DNA of 9,539 nt from Akkermansiaceae bacterium UBA6138. GTDB lineage: Bacteria; Verrucomicrobiota; Verrucomicrobiia; Verrucomicrobiales; DEV007. The stretch spans positions 1 to 9,539 of the forward strand of contig DIVG01000061.1 in NCBI GenBank assembly GCA_002422425.1, in the 5' to 3' direction. A program made the translations under genes and the position numbers. The notes beneath the pieces are model-generated. The model searched no databases and had not been told where the DNA came from. It was given only the letters and a program-made list of their open reading frames with translations. The number at the start of each line of letters is the position of its first letter. The first letter of the stretch is position 1. Positions 5,511-9,539 of this stretch are shown one piece after another.

Positions 5511-6934
5511 CGACGCACGAGAATGTCCCGCCTGAGGCAGCGCGCAAGTCGTCCGCGCTTTGGCTTGCCTTTCTCTCCGCGCTGGTTTTCTACGCCTGGG
5601 CATACAGCTACCTCGGTGCGATTCTTATCCTCGAAAAAAACACCGTAAGGACGGGGGCGCCGCAGGCGGGATTCATTGATGCGGTCTACCAGTCCGCGTC
5701 CCTTCGCAGCGGGCGCAACTCGGGGGAGACTTCGATCTCCTCGACTGTCACGAGGGCGTTTCCTCAATACACCGACGGAGTCGTCGATCCGCTTTTTCCC
5801 TGGCTGATGAGCGGTTTCTCCTCCGAGCCGCCCGATGTCGTCTTCGAGCGGGGGAAGTGGATGAATCTCATTCTTTCCGGCAGCATCCTCATCCTCTTCG
5901 GACTGGCCGCGGCTAAGGCTTTCTCCTTTTCTGGGGCGACTGCGATGGTCCTGATGGGAGGGTTCGGGATCATCCTCGAACGATCCGCCTATTTCAGTCC
6001 CGACGCGCTCTATTATTTGCTCCTTGTTCTGACCTGGCTCTGCGCCCTTAGCCTCATTCGGCAGAATCTGCTATGGCTTTACGGTGCTTTTGGGGTGCTC
6101 CTCGGGTTGAGCTATCTCGCCAAGCCGCTCGTCTGGCCCATTGTTACGGGTTTTGTTGTGGTGTCCATCGTTCGGTCAATCTGGATCGGATTCGCCTCCC
6201 GGAAAAATCGCGGCAGTGACGGGCTTTGGAGTCCCTCAAATCAACTGGTCGGATTCGCGATGATGATTGCGGCTTTTCTCCTCGTGACAGGCCCTCGTCT
6301 CAGCTATGCGGCGGCTGTTTTCGGAGATCCGTTTCATCACTATCAAAAGTACCTCGTCTGGTTCGATTCGCCTCAGGATGCCCTGCGCTTCCAGCAGGAA
6401 CATCCCGGGAAAGAAGAACTCTCCGCACTGACTTTTGATAACCGCCCAGGGCTTGTTCGCTTCGTTCGTGAAAAAGGCTGGGGTGCACTGGGGGGGCGCA
6501 GTTGGGAGGGGGCTCTCGCCCAGGTAAAGTCGAGCGCGCTCAGTCGTGGCGGGTGGATTCTGTTTTATGGCTTTTTTGTCTTTCTCGTTATCGCCGCGAT
6601 GCATCGATGGGCTGCGTCCCGTCAGAAAAACGAAGTCTGGCGTTTGCGCGGTGCCAGCGCGCCCTGGATGCTTCTCTTCCTTTCGGTGGTGGCTGCGATT
6701 ACGCTGTTTCATACCGGAGTGGGTAACCCTGTGATTCCCAACAGCCCGATGACGACATCGCTTTTTCTCCCCATTCTCGTCACGTTTATCTGGATCGCGG
6801 AGCGTTACCGTCGGCAGTTGCAGCGATCAAATATCTCAAGTGTCGTAAACTGGGTCTATGCCGTCCTCATGGCTTTCCCGATTCTCCGAATCACGCTACG
6901 TATCATCCTTGCGGTGTCTGCTCCGGTTATTTGA
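5507..6934 (+). CDS. multispanning membrane protein, GT-C glycosyltransferase-like
   Basis: The product is 475 residues with about nine to eleven hydrophobic helices (for example 17-42, 118-139, 160-184, 189-228 as two, 246-270, 350-366, 386-402, 418-432 and 448-472). After the first helix there is a long non-cytoplasmic-like loop (43-117) containing TDGVVDPLFPWLMSGF (89-104). This recalls the acidic residue and PPLFYWL-type motif in GT-C (ArnT/PMT-like) glycosyltransferases, as does the GLSYLAKPLVWP segment (200-211). Such enzymes move sugars from polyprenyl-phosphate donors to acceptors on the outer face of the inner membrane. The catalytic acid is not certain, so function is inferred. The ATG overlaps the previous stop by 4 bases (ATGA), and it is the last gene of the parA operon. 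No clear plus-strand terminator follows before the convergent gene at 6986. Confidence 0.75.
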   Translation: MTTHENVPPEAARKSSALWLAFLSALVFYAWAYSYLGAILILEKNTVRTGAPQAGFIDAVYQSASLRSGRNSGETSISSTVTRAFPQYTDGVVDPLFPWLMSGFSSEPPDVVFERGKWMNLILSGSILILFGLAAAKAFSFSGATAMVLMGGFGIILERSAYFSPDALYYLLLVLTWLCALSLIRQNLLWLYGAFGVLLGLSYLAKPLVWPIVTGFVVVSIVRSIWIGFASRKNRGSDGLWSPSNQLVGFAMMIAAFLLVTGPRLSYAAAVFGDPFHHYQKYLVWFDSPQDALRFQQEHPGKEELSALTFDNRPGLVRFVREKGWGALGGRSWEGALAQVKSSALSRGGWILFYGFFVFLVIAAMHRWAASRQKNEVWRLRGASAPWMLLFLSVVAAITLFHTGVGNPVIPNSPMTTSLFLPILVTFIWIAERYRRQLQRSNISSVVNWVYAVLMAFPILRITLRIILAVSAPVI

Positions 6935-6949
6935 CCTGAGCCGAATCGG

Positions 6950-6967
6950 TAAAACCCGCTGTCGCGG
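6950..6967 (-). terminator. weak possible terminator of the minus-strand YbjN operon
   Basis: On the minus strand a 4-bp stem CCGC/GCGG (6956-6967, loop of 4) is followed by G and TTTT. It lies 18 bases past the YbjN-gene stop in the 51-base convergent gap. The stem is short, so this is tentative. Confidence 0.25.
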
Positions 6968-6985
6968 CCGGATTACAGTCCTTCA

Positions 6986-7501
6986 TCACGAGACAGATGC
7001 GGAGGACGACGGGATCTCGGGCAGCAAATCTTTACGTTCGAGCAGGCTAGCGATGTCCAGAGAGGCGAGAGCCGGACCGCCCGTCCTCAGCACGATCGCC
7101 TCAAGCGGGGCGATGCGATCCATCTCCCCGACTGTTGTATGAATGAGTCCCCGGATGATGGAGACATCGCCTCCGGGGGTGGCAAAAAGGTTCGTCACCC
7201 GGAAGATGAGTCGACCGGCCTCCCAGTCCATCTCGAAATTTCCCACCGTGAGGGTCTGATTCACCCGCATTGCCAGCTCGGCGAGGCGATCACGATGGAG
7301 CGGGGCATCGGCCTGGCGGGGGGACTCCGACACGACCGAGACCGCCGCGAGCGGTTCGAAGACCTGGAGGTGCAGATCGACGCGCGCGTGATGGGCCTCG
7401 AAGCCCGCGCGAATCACTTCCCTCCCTTCCACTTCAGTAAAAGCCCAGCCGGCCTCGTTGAAAGCGGCGAGCACGGTGGAGTAGAGTTCGGAAAAGACCA
7501 T
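6986..7501 (-). CDS. YbjN-domain protein (type III secretion chaperone-like fold)
   Basis: The product is 171 residues. The pattern fits the YbjN family: a first helix, then AFTEVEGREVIRAGFE (20-35), then a strand VDLHLQVF. A run of helices follows with RLAELAMRVNQTLTVGNFEMDWEAGRLIFRV, and then a helix with TTVGEMDRIAPLEAIV. The NxxLxxGNFEMDxxxGxxxFR core is the best marker. YbjN proteins are small cytoplasmic proteins with a fold like type III secretion chaperones and poorly defined roles; E. coli YbjN has been linked to motility and stress. ATG 7501 is preferred because the frame upstream (to 7666) is Arg/Pro-rich and overlaps the preceding gene. It lies 35 bases after the permease gene. 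The sequence before the start lacks a Shine-Dalgarno. Confidence 0.8.
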   Translation of the reverse strand: MVFSELYSTVLAAFNEAGWAFTEVEGREVIRAGFEAHHARVDLHLQVFEPLAAVSVVSESPRQADAPLHRDRLAELAMRVNQTLTVGNFEMDWEAGRLIFRVTNLFATPGGDVSIIRGLIHTTVGEMDRIAPLEAIVLRTGGPALASLDIASLLERKDLLPEIPSSSASVS

Positions 7502-7536
7502 GGGTTGTTTAGTAGGAGGCGGTTCCCGCGACGGCT

Positions 7537-8454
7537 TCAACTCTTTTTTTGCGGGGCATCCCGGTCGAGGAGCAGCGCCCCCGTTACCATCAGGCAGAGA
7601 AAAACGATCGCAGAAAGAGGGGTAGCGCTCGCGACGAGAGCTGCGTGAGCGACGGGTGCGAGACACGCCACGGCGAGGATTTTCGCCACTGGATCAACGA
7701 CCTGCCGGGCGGGTTGCAGCCGTGCCCGACCGAGTTGCAGGCTCAGGACAATGTAGAGCACCGGGACCAGTAACTGCCCCGCGAAGTGGTCGGGGAGAAA
7801 CCCGGGGAGGACCGATCCGGTGAACCCCCTCTTCATCGTGTAGGCCACAGCGGTGGCCGAGTGGAGACTTCCGAGGAGAAAAATGACGACAAAGCGCACG
7901 AGGTAGCTGCTAAAAGCCGAAGCCCCGATCACGATGGCGTTCATCGTCGCGTTGGCGACGATGAGAGCCATCACTTCGATAAACAGCATGGCCGGCCCGA
8001 CACTGCCAAGAAAATAGCGGATCAGAAAATAGGGAGAGAGTGAAACGAGGAGCAGGCCGCTCAGTGTCGTGTGGGCGAGTAGTTTCCCTCGCACGATCTG
8101 CCAGCGGGAAAGTCGCGAAGTGAGGAGTAATTCCGCATTGCGTCCCCGCCCCAGTTCGGGTTGAAGAGAGTGGAAAAGTGAAAGCGGCAGAAGAAAGCCG
8201 AAAATCAGATTTGTGACGAAACCCGAGGCAGCTGCCGACACCACGAGACTGCCCCCGAGAACGCGGGCTGCCGCCCATGCTGCCATTGTTGCGATAATCG
8301 CGAAGCCGTGCAGGAGGACAAATGCCCACATAAAAAAGGGGGCCCGCAGCCCCTGGCGCAGATCCCTGACAAAAACTGGATTAAGCCCGTCGGGAAACTC
8401 CGAGATAGGCAGGAGCGCGTCGAGAGAGGCTCGTGCCCCTGTCCGGCCGCTCAT
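7537..8454 (-). CDS. ABC-2-type permease-like membrane protein
   Basis: The product is 305 residues with about six hydrophobic segments (40-63, 70-96, 128-148, 155-178, 182-204, 225-240), plus a C-terminal pair (257-296). The N-terminal NPVFVRDLRQGLRAP (25-39) precedes the first helix. ELLLTSRLSRWQIVRGKLL (108-126) resembles the coupling region of ABC-2 exporters, where a cytoplasmic segment between helices contacts the ATPase. The family moves polysaccharides, lipids or drugs, or forms parts of gliding/secretion exporters. No ATP-binding subunit is encoded in this window, so it is either paired with a distant ATPase or acts alone. The ATG overlaps the stop of the upstream gene by 4 bases (ATGA), which implies translational coupling with the secreted protein. 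Its own stop is 35 bases before the YbjN-like gene. Confidence 0.75.
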   Translation of the reverse strand: MSGRTGARASLDALLPISEFPDGLNPVFVRDLRQGLRAPFFMWAFVLLHGFAIIATMAAWAAARVLGGSLVVSAAASGFVTNLIFGFLLPLSLFHSLQPELGRGRNAELLLTSRLSRWQIVRGKLLAHTTLSGLLLVSLSPYFLIRYFLGSVGPAMLFIEVMALIVANATMNAIVIGASAFSSYLVRFVVIFLLGSLHSATAVAYTMKRGFTGSVLPGFLPDHFAGQLLVPVLYIVLSLQLGRARLQPARQVVDPVAKILAVACLAPVAHAALVASATPLSAIVFLCLMVTGALLLDRDAPQKKS

Positions 8455-9371
8455 TGAACAGGGTCGAGTAGCACCTTTTGCAGGTCCATCACCGCCGCCC
8501 CCTTCTTGTCGAGCGGCACAATCGCAAGTCTGTTTTCACCCTTGGTGTTAAGAGTGACTTTGCCGAGCTTCAGCTCCCTCCATTTTTGGAAGCCGCCGGT
8601 ATCCTCCACCGAAAACTCGAGAGTCCGGTCATTCAGGAGCACCGCGACTTTACTCCCCTCATTTCCCGGTCCGCAGCCGTAGTGCAGGGTGAGGTCGAAG
8701 TCGCCGGGATCGCTCACGTCAAAGATCCATTCGGCCCAGTCTTCCTTGTGCTTCCAGTAACCGAGACAATTCTTCTCGGGCTTGGGCTCATAGCGCATCT
8801 CTTCCGCGTAGGTCGTGGCGGTTTTAGCCTCAAGGTGAATGGTCCCGTCGATGGACTGGCCGAGAGGCTCGGACTCGGGGGCGGGACGGAAGTGGATCCC
8901 TTTCACCTGGAAAGCCGGCACATTCGACTGGTCACCGGTCAGGAGCATGACGGGGTGCTCGCCCTTTTCGAGGTAAAGCGCCCCTAGAATGAGCGGCTTC
9001 TCGTTGCTTAGACTGTTGGTCCGGGGCGCGTAACTTTTCAGGATGCCATCCGCGCCGATCTTGAGCTGAACGCCGAGCTTGGGGCGGACCGAATCGTAAA
9101 TGAGACCTGCGTAGTAATTGCCCCAGCGATCCAGCTTCATGTTCCAGTGCCAGTTGCCGAAGTGGCTGCCGGGAACATAGGTGCCGTCCTTCGCCTCAAG
9201 GGTGAAGGTGCCGCGAGTCCGGTCCACGACCATGGCGAAGTCGGGAGCCTTCTCAACCGCCGCGAGTTCCCCGAACGGGTCCGGCGGCAGATTCGTCGTT
9301 TCCGCCTCCTGGCTGCGGAGGTTCGAGGCGGCGAGCAGGAGCGGGAAAAGCAAAAGTCGGACGGGTTTCAT
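8451..9371 (-). CDS. exported protein with carbohydrate-binding-like beta-sandwich domain(s)
   Basis: The product is 306 residues. Residues 1-18 form a Sec signal peptide (MKPVRLLLFPLLLAAS) with no lipobox cysteine, so a soluble periplasmic or secreted protein is expected. Residues 176-306 look like a galactose-binding/CBM-type beta-sandwich. Markers are EAKTA, WAEWIFDVSDPGDFDL, HYGCGPGNEGSKVAVLLN, VEDTGGFQKW and a final GAAVMDLQKVLLDP. This arrangement is common in secreted proteins of Verrucomicrobiota and Planctomycetota. Residues 60-163 show a weaker parallel pattern, suggesting a degenerate second copy. No catalytic motif is apparent. ATG 9371 was chosen because it puts the signal peptide at the start; an upstream frame to 9428 adds 19 residues with no signal character. 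It is the first gene of the minus-strand operon with the permease and YbjN genes. Confidence 0.75.
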   Translation of the reverse strand: MKPVRLLLFPLLLAASNLRSQEAETTNLPPDPFGELAAVEKAPDFAMVVDRTRGTFTLEAKDGTYVPGSHFGNWHWNMKLDRWGNYYAGLIYDSVRPKLGVQLKIGADGILKSYAPRTNSLSNEKPLILGALYLEKGEHPVMLLTGDQSNVPAFQVKGIHFRPAPESEPLGQSIDGTIHLEAKTATTYAEEMRYEPKPEKNCLGYWKHKEDWAEWIFDVSDPGDFDLTLHYGCGPGNEGSKVAVLLNDRTLEFSVEDTGGFQKWRELKLGKVTLNTKGENRLAIVPLDKKGAAVMDLQKVLLDPVQ

Positions 9372-9378
9372 GCGGCGC

Positions 9379-9407
9379 ACTGTATCGGAATTGCAAATCG
9401 AAGGCAA
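9379..9407 (-). promoter_or_regulatory. possible promoter of the minus-strand operon, close to the ATG
   Basis: On the minus strand, TTGCCT (9402-9407) and TACAGT (9379-9384) are 17 bases apart, each matching consensus at 4 of 6 positions. The predicted start, near 9372, falls almost on ATG 9371, so the message would be leaderless or nearly so. Confidence 0.3.
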
Positions 9408-9464
9408 CAAGGGAATGCTATCGTTCACGCCCGCAAACTGCAGCTTGAGCCAACGCGTTTCCCG

Positions 9465-9470
9465 TGTAAT
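9465..9470 (+). promoter_or_regulatory. possible -10 element of the tRNA gene
   Basis: TGTAAT matches the -10 consensus at 5 of 6 positions and would start transcription about 7 bases before the tRNA. The nearest -35-like hexamer, TTGAGC at 9445-9450, is only 14 bases away, so this is weak. Confidence 0.25.
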
Positions 9471-9483
9471 CTACTGACTTCCG

Positions 9484-9539
9484 GTCCCCGTAGTTCAACG
9501 GATAGAACAAGGGTTTCCTAAACCTTAGATACAGGTTCG
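9484..9539 (+). tRNA. tRNA-Arg (anticodon CCT), truncated by window end
   Basis: The 5' acceptor strand is GTCCCCG (9484-9490), followed by TA. The D stem GTTC/GAAC (9493-9496, 9505-9508) closes an 8-base loop. The anticodon stem AGGGT/ACCTT (one G-T pair) holds the loop TTCCTAA, with anticodon CCT at 9517-9519, reading the AGG arginine codon. A 4-base variable region precedes ACAGG and TTCG, the start of the T arm. The window ends inside the T loop, so the 3' acceptor strand is not visible. The acceptor 5' sequence matches the usual GTCCCCG of bacterial tRNA-Arg(CCT). Confidence 0.9.

Noticed and set aside
9484..9539. tRNA-Arg as an integration site of a mobile element
   Set aside because: No integrase, direct repeat or att-like sequence is visible in the window, and the tRNA 3' end is outside it.
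1..9539. CRISPR array, insertion sequence or transposon ends
   Set aside because: No regularly spaced repeats, transposase-like frame or paired terminal repeats flanking a gene were seen.

Overview
The window carries nine protein-coding genes and the 5' part of one tRNA gene. It reads as chromosomal DNA of a fairly GC-rich Gram-negative bacterium, most likely of the Planctomycetota-Verrucomicrobiota (PVC) group, with Verrucomicrobiota preferred. The reasons are a Tat-exported xylose-isomerase-like TIM-barrel protein, secreted proteins with carbohydrate-binding-like domains, a long secreted protein with a PTPSLMP motif and a C-terminal membrane anchor, and few recognisable Shine-Dalgarno sequences. 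The assignment rests on recalled family resemblance, not on any search.

Layout. Bases 1-250 hold no gene but contain several inverted repeats. A Tat-signal sugar isomerase/epimerase-like gene (251-1171, +) follows and ends in a good intrinsic terminator. A 540-residue exported, C-terminally anchored protein lies on the minus strand (1278-2900). A 145-base divergent promoter region separates it from a tightly packed plus-strand operon (3046-6934) of four genes: an orphan ParA-type ATPase, a largely disordered protein with a basic N-terminal patch and a C-terminal Roadblock/LC7-like domain, a small PH-like beta-rich protein, and a multispanning GT-C-like membrane protein. The genes overlap or nearly touch (20-base overlap, 7-base gap, 4-base ATGA overlap), so they are probably transcribed together and at least partly translationally coupled.

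Convergent to this is a minus-strand operon (9371 down to 6986): an exported protein with a carbohydrate-binding-like beta-sandwich, an ABC-2-like permease subunit without a visible ATPase, and a YbjN-family protein. A tRNA-Arg(CCT) gene begins at 9484 on the plus strand and is cut by the window end.

The most interesting part is the four-gene ParA operon. ParA ATPases with no ParB partner and no parS often position cargo on the nucleoid (McdA, PomZ and ParC are precedents). Here the overlapping partner gene has the general build of such adaptors: a short basic N-terminal segment, a long disordered linker and a folded C-terminal domain. A PH-like protein and a multispanning membrane enzyme follow. 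The composition is seen in the sequence; the positioning role is inference.
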